Notes: a model not told the origin generated them from the sequence alone. Counted from the stretch's first letter, positions 10,824-23,910 are shown. The stretch: 64,000 bases of DNA from Aplectana chamaeleonis (GCA_029168955.1 JAPDOI010000009.1:4271001-4335000), one strand, 5' to 3'. Program-made: numbers and translations.

Positions 10824-11418
10824 AGGCAGTGTTCACAATGAAAAAGGTGCCCGTCCCGTTTTTTGGCTAACACCTTAGCTTTTGGTCTATCTAAGCAAGC
10901 CTATGAACAAGGAAGGGCGAAAAACGGGCAGGAAGTGTGTCAAAATCCAGCGGTCCAGCTGGCCCATCCGGTCACTCCTCCCACGTCCTATAACAGTTGT
11001 CCTGAATTCGTTTCACCGTAGAAACAGGCACCGAACTCTCGAATATTCTTCATCGCAAAATGTTTTAATATCCCAGCATGTACATTGACACCTCTTACTT
11101 TTTTAAAGAACTTTGGTACAGAAAACAGAAAGCAAAGCCACTTACCTGAGAATTTTGAAGCACGAAACCATTTCCCCGACGTCAGGTTCGAGGCGTTCTC
11201 CGCAGTCTCCCTGCGCAAAACGCATCGAACCTGACGTAGGGAAAACACACAAACAGGCATAGTTATTTTTTTCAGAGATTTCTTCAAACAGTTTTTCTCC
11301 GGTTCTTGATTGTTCTGTGGTGACTTCTTTCCATCAATCTCTTCTTAGTGGACTTATGTAGGTACCTACTCAAAAACATCGAAAACTATAGTACGGTTTT
11401 TTATCGAGAGCACTGCCT
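10824..11418. mobile_element. TTAA-flanked MITE, family C, copy 1
   Basis: A 595-bp element with TTAA on the left (10820-10823) and a degenerate TCAA on the right, shared with the next element. Inverted ends are AGGCAGTGTTCACAATGAAA and AGGCAGTGCTCTCGATAAAA. The internal hallmark CATTTCCCCGACGTCAGGTT (near 11170) also occurs in copy 2 (17736-18218), and the 3' half resembles copy 3 (27881-28413). Confidence 0.75.
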
Positions 11419-11422
11419 TCAA

Positions 11423-11909
11423 AGGCAGTGTTCACGATGAAAAATGTGTTTCAGTTTCCACTACGAATGGGTAGTGGAGGGGCACACTGTAACGTTGATG
11501 TCGAAAGAACGCATGAAAACAAGCTAGGAAAAGCTCTAAAAGAGCCCGAAGTTGCCACTTCGAGCGCAAGGCAAACCCTGAAAGCGCAACACACGCCCAC
11601 CGACGTGAACAAATGAATGCTCGAGATCGTGAGATGAGCGATGATTTCCAATCATTAGAGCCGTTCTTCCCCTTCATTCTCGACTCCTCTCTTTACTCAG
11701 GTCAGCTCGCATACATCGGCTGCAAAAGACGGAAGTTGCAAGCCTCGGACAACTCGTCCAATATGTTTCCTTAGCTCAATTTTAGAGGGACCGTAACACC
11801 GTTCCCAGAGGGTCTTTTACGATTTCAGAGACATCATTGGAATCAGCATGGGGCCGTTTTCAAGATAGGTGAGAAAACAGGAACACGATTTTTATCGTGA
11901 ACACTGCCT
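11423..11909. mobile_element. TTAA-flanked MITE, family A, copy 1
   Basis: A 487-bp element joined end to end with family C copy 1 through TCAA, with TTAA after its right end (11910-11913). The left end is AGGCAGTGTTCACGATGAAA. A second copy in the opposite orientation lies at 37988-38473 (486 bp). ORFs on both strands are not coding genes. Confidence 0.8.
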
Positions 11910-11913
11910 TTAA

Positions 11914-12466
11914 GTCATGTAAAAGCGATGAATGCATCCCCAGTCTCTTTTAAAGCTTTAACTAATAACAGTTCGCTGAAGTTTTTCTAGACCACAGGTA
12001 ACAATTCGATCCCTCGGGTCATTATAATGGCTTGGCAACATGTGCAGAGATCGGAATCGGGAGACAATGGAATCTTCTCAATTCCTAGGCAAGGTAACCA
12101 AGAAGGAACAACAAATCGTACGTTTTCTTGCAGCTGCTATTCTGTACTATATTATCTATATACGGCATTATTGATAAGCATCAAATAACGCTGAACAACA
12201 CCTTATCACCTATTTCAAACATTTTTACAAATTGATAAGACACTACTCAAATTCAGCTTGGTAGCCTTTGTTTCTGCATAGAGCGAGGAAAAGAAATGTC
12301 GAAAGTGTGTTTTTTATAGAAAACCAAACTTGTAAAAGAGTTATAATGACCGCGCGCACTACAGTTCCAATGCAGGTATAGCCTAGCTCCCTCATTTCGA
12401 GAAGGTCGAAGTAAAAATTATTGGGCATATCATATCAAAATCTCCTTGTCACTGTTATATGTTGAC
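11914..12466. other. No gene recognised
   Basis: AT-rich with only short random ORFs. Confidence 0.4.
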
Positions 12467-12626
12467 ATGACCGACCGATCCGCTGCTTCCTTCTCCCGCA
12501 CTCTTCCGTGCAATCTAGGCTTTATATTTCTCACCTTGCACCGAACGATTTTCCACCCGTGGTCACATAAAGGCTAGCTTGCCCGTATGAATCCGGGCGG
12601 AGTCGGCAGCGGAGCGATCAGTCATG
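12467..12626. repeat. Fold-back MITE
   Basis: Left end ATGACCGACCGATCCGCTGC, right end (reversed) CATGACTGATCGCTCCGCTG. About 25-bp imperfect stems and no coding capacity. Confidence 0.55.
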
Positions 12627-13859
12627 GCAGGTAGCAGTGATAAGGAGATTTCGACATGATAAGCCCGCATAAGCCTTACTTCGACCGGCTCAAAATGAGA
12701 GAGCTATGTAGGTTATATGCTCGCCGCAGAATGAAACTGCTTCCAAAAACTGCTCGGTGAATACACACAAAATTCTTCAATTGAAAACGAGAGCAGCAGT
12801 TTCTTAGCCGATTTTTTAGTATTCCCCCACTGTCAATCTAAAGGGTAAGCCACTATTGCTAGTAATGACCAAGAATGAACCTTTCTTATCATTTGTTGCC
12901 ATACAAGTTGGCGATCTGCTACTCTTGGACCGCGTGATATCCCCTAGCGGCGATCAACTTACGACCACCATAGAGACTACTACCACCACTTATATTTCTG
13001 TAGGATCTGCAGGAAAGGATCCTCCTCCCTACCAGTTGCAGAAGTTTTACAGCTGCATATGATCAAAAGCTGAAGAGGACGAGATGTCAGTAAGCCGTTG
13101 ATGGTTACTGAGGACGGTTCTCGTCTATAATACAAGTTCTACTCTTTTGTTAATTGTATAGCGGACACTTCGCTTGGAGAACTACATAGTTTCAGCAATC
13201 TAGTAGAAGGGAATCGCTGGGGAGAAGTCTTCGAAGAGCAACTGCACTGAAAGTGGTAATCCCGGAGGCATTTAAAAGTTCATAACAGCCGGAATTCAAG
13301 AGTGTTTTGCAAGCGGAAAAAGAATACTCTTTTGTAAACAGGGTTGTTCAGCGGTAAACACTTGAAGAAGACAAGTTGAAAGGAGAATAAAAATGGTAGA
13401 GAGGTGCTGCCTCTCCCCTGGACGCTGTGTCGGGAATGAAAAGTGAGTCAAGGGGATCCGCTTCGAAGTTTGCGACCACATAGATGGCTTTGAGCTTGCC
13501 AAAAAGGCAATTATGTGCACCAAGTAGTGGTTGTTTTGCCAATAAGATATACTGAGTTGCAATTGTTAGGTCTTTACTACTTGATTTGATTGACATATGA
13601 CATGAGGGGCGTTGCAGCTATCAATGAAGCTCCATTGTGATGGTGATTTCTTGATGTACTTGTTTGGTGTAATCCCATGAAAAATCGTAGCAGACACCTA
13701 TTCTCATTGCTTTCATTTTCTTTAGAGGGAAAAAGTGATTCTTCATGGGTCGACGTAGGGGTGATAATTTTATGACGTATGTATGTATGTAGTTATGTAC
13801 ATAGTGCACTATGAGACATTCTCCAGTTAACAATCTTTATTGCCAAAACTATCGGCTAT
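12627..13859. other. No convincing gene
   Basis: A threonine-rich plus-strand ORF (12856-13062) and a minus-strand ORF (13348-13596) are present without splice support. A short TATG microsatellite lies at about 13771-13795. Confidence 0.35.
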
Positions 13860-14420
13860 TTGGTCCAAAAATGGAAAAAATCAATCGGAAGTCAATCTTT
13901 GAAAAAAAACATTCGATAAATCACAAAATGAATGTTTGTTGATTGGGTAACTCTTTATACATAACACTTAATCACGAAGTTTCGTGCCTTGAAGTCTCCG
14001 CATAGAACAAGAATGTGCTGAATGCATCCTAATAAGGATTTTCACGAATCTCATTAGGCGCACACTACTCAATGTTTTGTGAATTCCTTCAAAAAAGAAA
14101 GGTAGATCAAAAACTGCAAAAAAAAATTTTTCGGAGTCCAGAAACAAGAACATTTTCGGCCCAAACTTTTTCCAGGATGGTTATGTATTTAGGCAAGATT
14201 ATGAACATAAGGTCCAGTCCCAGTTTTTCAGAAGACTACTGTAAATTACAGTAGGACATATATCACTTGTCTACAGTAACCTACCGTAATGTTACTTAAA
14301 ACTGAAAATGGACCCCATATTCGTATTCACCGCCCCAAACTACTGCCCTGGGCAAAGTTCGGTCTTAAAATGTTCGAATTTCTGAGAGAAGGAGAGAAGT
14401 TTTTTTGTCGTTTTTGATCT
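13860..14420. repeat. Dispersed repeat R1, copy
   Basis: Contains the R1 landmarks TTACAGTAGGAC...CTACAGTAACCTACCGTAAT and CACCGCCCCAAACTAC, plus TTTTCAGAAGACTACTG. Confidence 0.5.
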
Positions 14421-15386
14421 ACCCAGGTGCATTGAGGGTTTTTAAGTAATTCCAAACTATTTTTTCTTCTCCCCCACGACATTCAACTGATAATTTTTTG
14501 AAACTCCAGTTCGCGCTGGGAGCAATCCTTAGTCAGACGGATCAGACATTCATTTAGTCATGGCTGATTTATTGCTCCAACAGAAAGCGAAAATCGACAT
14601 TTTGAATTATACAGACCTGAACCACACAACGTATTCAAATAAGTAATTTCTAAAGTGATAGTTTCTTGTGCAATGACAGGTAGCACTAGATAGAGGGAGA
14701 ACTGAGTGTCGAATGCAGTGTATTCCCTTTTTTTCCAAATAGAACTTGAAATAGCAGGAAAAAAACAAAAAAGCGCGGGAAATCATCCCTTAAGGCGGCG
14801 CTCAGAGTTTCCGCGACGCGACGCAGTAGCACATGTCAGCGCGACGCGACAATCGCTTCGTGCGGAAATCGAGGTGTGAGGGGAGCAAGTGATGCTTAGT
14901 ACTTTTTTCGGAGTTGGGTGTACAGAATAGGGTATTTTTCGGTATAATGTGACTAAATTTTGCGCCTGTCGTTTTAACATCATGGAAAACCTCAAAAACG
15001 AAAAACTTCGAACCTTCACTAAAATCGAATTCCGCCAGACACAGCCTGAAAATTTAGAAAAACAGACTATGAAAACTCTTCGAGGAAAAAGAGTGGACGA
15101 CATAGTAGTGTAATGTCTTGAGAAGAATCCAGACCCTCGAATCATCTCTTGAGTCCCTGATGAGACAAGAAAAATGATGACAATCGCTCAGCGACCTTCG
15201 CAGCGCGTTGTAATGACACGCGACGCGATCGTCGCGGAGCGATCGTCATTTGCGCGTCAAATTCGATGTATCGCGCCTCTTTACTGTAAACACCTAACGA
15301 CGACGCGACGCGACGTCGCTTGATCGATACGTAGACTAATTATACCGTCGCTTCGCGAATGAACTCTAGACGCCGCCTAAGGGGGT
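14421..15386. other. No gene; GC-rich CGCGACGCGA patches
   Basis: Two patches (about 14800-14870 and 15180-15375) are rich in CGACGCGACG words and look like decayed fold-back MITEs. The 120-residue minus-strand ORF across 14783-15145 overlaps one of them and is not supported. Confidence 0.4.
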
Positions 15387-15510
15387 TTTTAGAGTTCCAT
15401 CGCAGCGCGGCGCGATTTCATGATTCATATGCAAATCGACGTGCGGCGCGTTATCGATCGATGCCCACAGAAAACATCTCATCGCGCCGCGCTGCGATGG
15501 AACTCTAAAA
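15387..15510. mobile_element. 124-bp MITE with perfect 30-bp inverted ends
   Basis: The 15387-15416 arm (begins TTTTAGAGTTCCATCGCAGC) is an exact inverse of 15481-15510. The core has CGTGCGGCGCGTTATCGATC. An older related end with GAACTCTAGACGCCGCCTAA sits just upstream. Confidence 0.8.
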
Positions 15511-17250
15511 CAGGCCTAACACAACACTAGTCGAACACTGATGCGCGACTACCGTATTCAATAGTGGTAACGTCTTTGTATAGACTATAACTGTGGATTA
15601 CGACAATGGAAAACGGCGGTTGTGCGGTTGCGTATTTGTAAATTTTCCCTAAATTTTGAAGAAAATCCACAGGAAAAGTGAGCTTTTCCCCACACATGCA
15701 CCAGTATCAAAACACTCGAATTCGTCGTCATAGAATACACTCAGGAATAACAAAAAGAGAGAAAAATCACGAAAAAATGGAAGTAGCAGAGAAATATTCG
15801 TTTTCTTGTTATTGTGTGTCTATGGTAAAGACTTTAGGCGTATTGACAATGTTTGTGTTTATGGGAAGACTCACCGTTTTTCAACGTTTCCGGTGCTTCC
15901 TATTCAAAATTTGGGAAAAAAATACAAATTGTCGTCGTTTATGGCGCAGTCTGTAGTATGCATAATGGAATACGCATTCGCACAATCGCCTTTTTCCGTG
16001 GCCGAGGACTGTATAACTACTATAGACCAATCGTATTTGAATACAAATGCTATCAGGATAATGCTGGTCTTGAATAGATTAGGATATTAGAAAATAGATT
16101 TTTTTGAGAGAAGAGAATCGAACAGCTTTTGAAATCCAATTTTTTTCGAATTAAAATGTACAAACAAGTAAAAATTTTCAAATATACATATATCTAATCG
16201 AGTTCAATCAGACGACATAAATCTAGAGACTACCCTGCTACATACTATTTGTGTTCCCCTCTAAATGCATGAAACATAGAAAAAATTTCGCGGTGAAAAC
16301 TTGTGGGTGGAGTGTTTGGGGGGCAAATACGTTTGAAGCGGCCTGCTTTCCGGAAATCGTTTTAGATTGTTCACTTTACCCTCATACTCTTTGTATTATA
16401 TGGCCCTTTCTCAATTGAAGGAAACTTGGCTGCTACTTTCGCAAGTCGAACAATGAATTCTTTGTAGGGGCCTGCAAACGACGTCGCTATGTCCTTTCTG
16501 TGCTGCCACCCGCTATTCAATTACTAGTTTGATTTTGGAGAACAGAAACTTCTTTCATGGGCTTTCGAATAGAAGCGAAGGTGAATAAGAGTTATATGTA
16601 TTTGTGTTAACAGATTCAGACGTCTTTGTGGGGTTCTAGCCCTTTATACACATAATGTGGGCGGCACCCAACCAGACCCCGCCTTCCTGCAGCTAAAAGC
16701 ATTATAGATACTTATTTGTTTTAACGGCTAATGCTGTAATCTAAGCTCTTTGGATTGCCAGGGGAACAAAAAGGCTCACATTAGTTCGAGGAGAAAATCA
16801 TCTTCTACCATGATGAGCACAAAGATTAAATGGTTCCACATTTAGATCTGTTCAACGACCTATCATCACGTACTAAATTTTCCACCAACAGAGAAAAACA
16901 ATGCGGAAACCTGAAAATATGCAGACGATGTTTTCGTAGCCACAACCCTGTTGACTACTACCTTCGTGTGTCTAAAAATATGACTCCTTTTGCAGCAATA
17001 CTTTTTCTCTCACAGGTTGTTATTCTATATTGTCTGGGAAACATATGCCACCCGGCTATGTTCATAGATACAAATTTGACGGAATAAGAATTTATGCTTG
17101 GCAACAGTAAGGAAATGTGGGTAAGCGCCAAAATATATCATAAGGCGAGTACGAAGGTAGCAAGATTTGGATGTAGAATGGCCATTTTTCACTAACTCCA
17201 CTCCACCAGCAATATACAAAAGGTGGGGAAGACTCTTCGGTAACGCCAAA
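15511..17250. other. No convincing gene
   Basis: Overlapping plus-strand ORFs at 15678-16090 cover each other in several frames. A short ORF at 16980-17087 begins with a hydrophobic, signal-like segment (MTPFAAILFLSQVVILYCLG) but stops after 35 codons and lacks splice support. Confidence 0.35.
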
Positions 17251-17256
17251 CACGGG

Positions 17257-17706
17257 TAAATACCGTGTTCACGATGAATATCGCGCTCGAGTTCGACCCA
17301 AAAATGGGATTGTTTGGTCGTGAGGTAACTAATAGTGAAGAAACAGGGAAGAAAAACGTCTAGAATAAGTCAAAATAACGGTTTCTAAATTCAGGGCGTG
17401 GACGAGAATCATGGGCCCAGCTGGTTTCGGCAAGCGCGCGCTAATCGAGAAATCTGCTCGAATCGATAATGCTAACTGCGGCAGAGTTGCTTGGCAATTT
17501 GCCATGGAAACGTGTGCGGCGCAACAAGCTCGTCCGATTGGGGGGCGGACCGGGATAGGTAGGCGCACCGGGAGAGCTTTCAAAGCCGTTTGTATTTATT
17601 CCTGGCCCGTTTTCGTTGCTTTCTTCGACCCTATCCTCTACAGCATCTGCCAACTTAGTGTTTCACACCAAGACCTCGAGAACGAAATTTATCGTGAACA
17701 CTGCCT
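17257..17706. mobile_element. TTAA-flanked MITE, family D, copy 1
   Basis: The right end ATCGTGAACACTGCCT is followed by TTAA (17707-17710); the left end is degenerate (CCGTGTTCACGATGAATAT). The internal ATTTGCC...CGCGCGCTAAT region matches copy 2 (34921-35384) in the opposite orientation. ORFs in it are shadows. Confidence 0.65.
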
Positions 17707-17735
17707 TTAAACATAGAAAAGTTCCTAAGCGATTC

Positions 17736-18218
17736 AAGGCAGCGTTCACGCAGGAGATCACACCTAGATTTTTTACTCTCGATCCTATGTTTGAACCAAC
17801 TGGGAGAGTTGGAGAAGCTTCAGGTTCCATTGTTGCGTATATATAACATTATAGCCCGATTGAAACGATTCTGTGGGTTCGGAGAGGTTGGTCCTGAGTT
17901 GATCACCATCTATGAAGCATGGGGAATAGAAGCGCCACAACGTACGCAAAAAATTCAGTGTTGAACACTTTTTAGTCTTTGAGAGATTCTACAGCCAAAG
18001 CGCGAAACAATTTCCCCGACGTCAGGTTCGATGCGTTGGCTGTAGTCTCCCAAAACACCAAACAGGTATAATTGAAATTTTAAAGTTTTTCCTGACCGGT
18101 TTCCTCCGGTATTTGAAAGTTCTGTGAGGTGTTACCTCTAGTAACCTCTTCTTAGTAGACTCACCTACTCAAAAACAGCGAGAACTATGGTATGATTTTT
18201 TCATCGTGAACGCCGCCT
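17736..18218. mobile_element. TTAA-type MITE, family C, copy 2
   Basis: Left end AAGGCAGCGTTCACGCAGG, right end ATCGTGAACGCCGCCTTC. The internal CAATTTCCCCGACGTCAGGT block is shared with copy 1. The target sites have decayed (TTCA, TCAA). Confidence 0.6.
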
Positions 18219-18460
18219 TCAAGGCGTAGAACCACTTTTGGCGTCCAAATGCGCAAAGACTGTGTGCCACCCCAAGTACACCAAGATAAGTAGGCGCATG
18301 GGGGGAAAGTTGAATGCTCTTGAATTTTTCGAACAAGTTTTTTCCGGGATTCCAGAGTTTCTAGGGATTTCTGCTATATTTCACTTTCTCAAGGGCCCAT
18401 CTGTCTCAAATCCAAAAAAATCAAAAAAGACGCGGTTCTTCGCGCACATGCTGCCTCTAT

Positions 18461-18928
18461 AGGCAAAGTCCAAGCTCAAGGATGAAATTAGAGATCTCCA
18501 CATAATGAAGTAGACCCACCCTGTATAGCACCTGCCAAGCGCGAGCTCTCAATTCCTCCGAATAAGCGAGATATAGGAGGAAGCCGCCCTGGGGCGCCTA
18601 CACCAGGAAGCCTCTTTGGCACGCCCCGATTTTTCGAGCTCAGCAGTGGCGGGATCAGCGATGGTTTCCGATCAGTAGCCCCGTTGTTCCCTTCACTCTC
18701 AACCTCTCTCTTTATTCAGGTCGTCTCGCATACATCGCTTGCAAATGACGGAAGTTACAAGCCTCAAGCAACTCGTCCACGGTGCTTCCGCAGCTCAATT
18801 TTTGAGGGGCCATAACTCCGTTCCCAGGGGGTGTTGCACAATTCCAGAGACATCATCGGAATCAGCGTTCTACCGTTTTTAAGAAAGGCAAAGAAAAACA
18901 AAGAAGACTCCGAGGTTTTACTGTGCCT
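18461..18928. mobile_element. TTAA-type MITE, family B, copy 2 (inverted)
   Basis: Ends AGGCAAAGTCCAAGCTC and ACTGTGCCT. It matches copy 1 (3692-4166) in the opposite orientation, including the CTCAATTCCTCCGAATAAGC and AACCTCTCTCTTTATTCAGG stretches. The flanks are degenerate TTAT. Confidence 0.65.
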
Positions 18929-20282
18929 TTATGGTCGGAAAACGCAGCAAAAAGGAGAGTAGCTCAGGAACAGAGCGTTGTACTCGCGACGGAGGCAGTG
19001 CATATGTATGTAAGCAGAAACCGATATGTATGTACGCATAACTCGATATATGTATGTAGGTGACAAACAACATGTCGCGTCACCACATGCCGAAAGTATG
19101 CACTAGGAGTTGCTTCGCTGTGATTTGTCGCATACATAGAGTCAGTAGAAGATGGCACATAGAGCTTAGACTCTGGCAGAATAGACAGAGGTAAGGAACA
19201 ACTTTGCGTCGCCTGTAGGTATATTATAGAGTATCCCGGATTAGTGGAACACTCCTGAGATTCAACTCCAATCACGACAGCGTTTAAACCTGCTGGTAGC
19301 AGAGGAAGGTCGGGATAGCTGTCAGAGCATCACAAAAGAGACCCAGTGCTCCATAACTAGAAACATATGCTCTTGAGTTCAGGGCGTTGTCGATTTGTCG
19401 GCTAGTGGCTACGCCCTAAAAATCTATTGGAAGTACCATTCACGGAAAGCTTCGTTCTTGAAATTTCAAAAAAAAATATAGGTATGGTAGCCCTCAAACT
19501 GAACAGGCCTACCCTGACCCGCATAATAACCCTTCGTAGTCAATTTTTTGTTTGCGAGTAGACGTTTCCATCCGTTTTTTTTTCAACGCTGTTCTGCTTC
19601 TATGAGCTACCATAATTGTTTGTCACAGGTGACTCGAGAACGAAGCTCATCGTGAACAGTGCCTTTAATACGTGTGACCTTTTGATAATTGTTTACTCCA
19701 CTTTTCGTTTTCGGCCCCGAATGCCTTTTCCGCTCATAAGTAAGAAGAGTAATAGGACTGCTTCCGGGTCTGAAAAGCATCATGCATCAGCTCCATGCTG
19801 TGCTCAATCCAGGCAGTTGAACCCACTGAAGGTTATTCACAAAGTTTTATTGTAGAATGTTTGTCCAACATTTCCAAGTAGGTGGCCGATGAAAGGTGGA
19901 CGGAACTTGTTTTCCACCGATTACAAGTGCCTTTGGCCAGCCAATGCTCGGCACGGAATCAATCTTATGAGCTCAACTTCGTAACTTGACATCTCCTAGA
20001 ATCTGGCTATCTTTTTCACTCACACACTAGGTTATGTACCTGATCTACATGCTACACTTTTCGCTTGGCAACCTATAAGCCCAAACGTTCGAGGAGCCCA
20101 TCGTTAGTAGAGTAACCCTGTGACGTTCTCATAAATGAACAGTTCTGCTCGATGGTAAATTCAAGTCGTTGTAGAGGCTCTGTGCCGGCGAGAAAAGACT
20201 CAAGATTGTGTAGGGACAGCCGGGAAATGTGTTTGTGGAACAGTCAATTCACGGTAGGAAAGCATAGGCAATCGAATTTTGA
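18929..20282. other. No gene; solo family-D-like end
   Basis: TATG microsatellite tracts lie at about 19003-19060. A solo right end resembling family D (CACAGG...GACTCGAGAACGAAGCTCATCGTGAACAGTGCCT, about 19620-19664) precedes a TTAA. Other ORFs are random. Confidence 0.4.
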
Positions 20283-20755
20283 AGGCAATGTTCACGATAA
20301 TATTCGATTTTGAAATTAATAGCTGACTCGATTGTTTGGCTCCCGGGTAGGACTGAAATGACGAAGAAATCGGCAAAAACGCATCAGAAGAGCACGAGTT
20401 CCTCAGATCTCACCCCGCCTCCTAAGTCTCACATGAACTGTTCGTTGTGACAATAAAATCTTTTGTAGACCTTTGCAATTCTCTACTCTCTGTTGCTTCA
20501 AACTTTCTTTCAGAACCTAACTAATACTGTTTTGCCTATAATATTCTTCCATTTCTGTTAAACCCCATTTTTTACCGGTGACAACCACAACATTCTCATC
20601 CAAACGGACAACTAGTCTAGGTCAGAGAATAATGCCACTGAGATAAGACGTTTAATTGCGTTTCTCGCTGTTTTTTCGTAACTTTGGTGACATTACGTTG
20701 CCAACGCCTTCTTTGAGTGGAAAACCCGGGACGAAAATCATTGTTAACACTGCCT
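20283..20755. mobile_element. TTAA-type MITE, family E
   Basis: The left end AGGCAATGTTCACGATAATA follows TTGA. The right end ATTGTTAACACTGCCT is followed by TCAC and then directly by family B copy 3. The interior is not clearly shared with other families. Confidence 0.55.
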
Positions 20756-20759
20756 TCAC

Positions 20760-21236
20760 AGGCACAGGGCACCCAAAAATTTAATCCTGATTTCAAGCTT
20801 ATCATGGAAAGAGTCACCCGCTGATCACAGTGGTGTCTCTAAAATCGTCTAAGACCCCCTTTGAACAGAGTTATGGCTCTTCAATGATGCCTAGATTTTG
20901 AGGGTGAAAAATTGGCGGACCAGTTGTCTCAGGCCTGTATTTCTCTTCATTCGCAATCGTCGCGCGAGAGCGAGCCAGGATAAGGAGGTAGCCCAGCAAT
21001 GGACTGAAGAACGACGACTTGTAAGAATTCATCCATCCATCGAGCCGCTATCGAGTCCGAAAATCTGTTAGGGGGTCGGGCCTGTGATGGTGAGCGAAGG
21101 GGTTCGGGCCTGTGGTGGTCGCTTATATCTCGCTTATTCGGAGGAATAGAGATCTCGCATTTGGCATATACAAGAGGGGTCATCTACACAATTACATGAA
21201 AATTTCAAAATTCATATCTGAGGGTGTACTGTGCCT
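20760..21236. mobile_element. TTAA-type MITE, family B, copy 3
   Basis: Left end AGGCACAGGGCACCC, right end AGGGTGTACTGTGCCT followed by TTAA (21237-21240). It shares GCTTATATCTCGCTTATTCG-like and CTCAGGCCTGTATTTCTC sequence with the region at 38.5-39.1 kb. Confidence 0.65.
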
Positions 21237-21240
21237 TTAA

Positions 21241-22252
21241 GGAATTTGGCAACCGCAAAGAGCTACGCGTTCGCCAGGAGCGAGAGTTGCTTTTTTTGCC
21301 TGAACATCGCTATTAGCAGTTATGTTTCGCAAAGATCGACGCCCGAAACTGGTTTTGTTAAAAATTCAGAGCTCCTAAATAATGCTCTGGAGTTAACGCT
21401 ATGAAGTTTGAGGGGGCAGTTTAGCAAAACGCTTCCGCAACTTCGGAGCTCTGATGCCGAAACATCAGCACAAAGACACCCTCAACGATCCCGGGAATGC
21501 TACACTGAACTTTTCACATCTAATTGACGTCAGCGGCCAGATTGAATAACAGACGATCCGGGAAAATAGCTATTGGATTAGAAGACCTGCCCCGGACAAT
21601 TGACTTGATCCATAAAGTGTTGCGCTTTTATTCAGAAGCAACTTAAATCTAGCGGAGTGTCATATACATATAGTCACCTCACAACTAATAGTCTAGTAAA
21701 TGAACTGCTTGTATGTGATCTCCGCAGAGTCCGTGGTGGCATCAGCTTCGCAAGCAAGTGCGACGTAATGGATAGCACAGGCTCATCGACAGGACTACAA
21801 CTTGAAAGGAGTTCATAGCAGACACTAATCTGCTCCCTACGACAGTAATTGCTTACTTGAGACGATTTCTTTACTTTAAGTAGCTCACCCCGGTGAAATA
21901 AAGAAGTATTAGATGAGAAAGTAGAGCATATATAGAAAGATATTCTTTTTGCCCCCAGTCAGATGTTAAAAGATTCGAATCCCACTCCTCACATTTCCAG
22001 TGTCTGGACACGGCGTTGTGCCGTTGAGAACATCCCAGAGATGGTTTGCGAGATTCAAGACACGCGTGCAGCCTCGAACCAACGAGTGTTTACATCCATG
22101 CAAACAACTTTGAAGTCTGATCAAATGTAATTGTCACCTGGAACCTTCGCAGTTTACGCTTGCGTTGCAACAAGTTGACAAAGTGAACAAACAAACCAAT
22201 AAGCGGTCAAAGTCTCAGTGTCGAAATAATCAGTCAATCTTGGTGTTTTCAG
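21241..22252. other. No gene recognised
   Basis: Mixed-composition sequence without credible ORFs or repeats that I can group. Confidence 0.4.
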
Positions 22253-22379
22253 GGATCCCAAATATCATCAGGAACTTCTCCGTCTTGCTGCTAGTCAAAT
22301 GACGTTAGAACCATTAAGGTCTCCTTTTCATCGTGGAATTTTTCTGTGGCATGGCGTGACACGACGCCATCGTCATTGA
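22253..22379 (+). CDS. Isolated exon candidate, product unknown
   Basis: Follows a good acceptor (TGGTGTTTTCAG) and reads, from its second base, DPKYHQELLRLAASQMTLEP and on to a TGA at 22377-22379. A GTCTCC at 22319 could be a weak donor. No partner exon was found, so this may be chance. Confidence 0.25.
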
Positions 22380-22558
22380 GGTGGTGTCAGATTACCATCT
22401 GAGAGGATGTTTTTACACCACGCCAAAAGAGGTAGGAAATTTCTTCCACCCATATCAAATGCTGTAAAAATTCAGTTCCTATTTGATGAGCGCTACAGCA
22501 AAGATTTCACTGTAGAGAACAGTACAGTAAAATGATGCAATGTGATCCCAGACTTACA

Positions 22559-22640
22559 TACTACTGTGCTTCTTTGGACCAAATTCTGGTCCGCGATTGC
22601 GTCTCGACACACTTTGCGGCCGCGCGCTGTACAATAAAAA
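22559..22640. repeat. Solo end of the GCGGCCGC MITE
   Basis: Matches one terminal inverted repeat of the elements at 3376 and 46757 (CTACTGTGCTTCTTTGGACC through GCGGCCGC) without a mirrored partner. Confidence 0.6.
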
Positions 22641-22659
22641 CGATTAGAAATCAGCTTTT

Positions 22660-23910
22660 CTAACAAAGCACTCAAAAAACAAACAGTAGGACTACAAAAC
22701 TCAAAGAAAACTTTTTTCAGAGTGGTTCTGGGCAGCTGAGAAAGATATATTCAAACTCTACGTCCAAAAATGGTTCTAGAAATGGGGTTCAGTGCAATTG
22801 GCGGACCCTTTTGGCGGGTTCAGTGCGAGCGGAATTGGCGGAAACCCTTGTTGATAGCACGGTATGCTATGTTCTTCGTATCAGATTTTGTCTAGTGAAT
22901 GGACCAGGGTCGATGATGGCGGCCGGCCTGCAGCGTTGACGGTATCACCGGACAAGAAGGTTTTGATGGCGCGCAGCAACCTACCGTCGCAGCCCCATCC
23001 ATTCACCAGACTAATATGTATGATTACGCAGATTCTACATAGTGCTTAATTTCAAACCATATATTTTGTGTTTGGGAGATGCTCTACGCGCCGTAAGCTT
23101 CCCAGAAGAGGAAGTTTAAGGAAAACCCGAAATTTACAAATTTGGGAACAATTTTAAGATAATGAAATTTGAAAGTTTTATAAAGTTTTGAAACCCCCTC
23201 TGTGTGTTTGTTGAATGCATTGGACCATTATAGAGCTTAAGGATATCACCATTCTACCTTTCCTAACAAGTTAACTTTTGACAAGTTGCAAAATCGGAAC
23301 AGATCGAAAATAACGCCACGCACCCGAGCGGAACAGACAGTTTTTCACTCCCTTCGACGGACTTTCGTTTTTTGTTCTCTCTATTGCTACTGCAAATCCC
23401 ATTGAAGAGAGCAGTGCGCTTGAAAGGGTTTCAGAAAGGGCAAACTATTGTCTTCCAACCCAGGAATGAGAATGTTGTTCTTACTGGCCTGGCACGCGTC
23501 TAGAGAGTTAAGCGCATCTGCGAAGACGAATTGTTTGTATCCCTTGGGTCTCCATAATTGAACTGCTCACTGTCGCGTCCCTAGCTGCTAATTCTCTGCA
23601 GTTATGAGATCAAAGGCGGTCGTTACGGTGCCTACTGCACCCTGCGAGTATTTAATAAGTATTTGATCTTAACCGCTCTTATAATGACACGAAAAAATAC
23701 TACGAAACAAAAAATAAAATAATTTACTAGAAAGAAGACCAAGCTAAAATCGCAACTAGATAAGCAGTTAAAACAAGTCCAGGCGAGCCTAAGCAAGTCC
23801 CCAGAAAAAAAGACCTTAAAAATAGCTGTCGTCAGAAACTCTATTCATTGGGAAAGTCGCACAGGGGGTGACAATCCCAGAAATTGCAGGCACGAAAATC
23901 TGCGTTATGC
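22660..23910. other. R1 fragment and fold-back, no gene
   Basis: About 22700-22830 resembles R1. About 22892-23012 has inverted ends GTCTAGTGAATGGACC and GTCTGGTGAATGGATG. Two overlapping open frames at 23330-23535 look partly protein-like but contradict each other. Confidence 0.4.

Noticed and set aside
13348..13596. 82-residue minus-strand ORF as an exon
   Set aside because: Composition is acceptable but no acceptor or donor fits and a second frame overlaps it fully.
17411..17710. 99-residue plus-strand ORF and its antisense partners
   Set aside because: Inside TTAA-flanked family D MITE.
23330..23535. Protein-like exon
   Set aside because: Two overlapping frames look equally coding and neither has a convincing splice pair.
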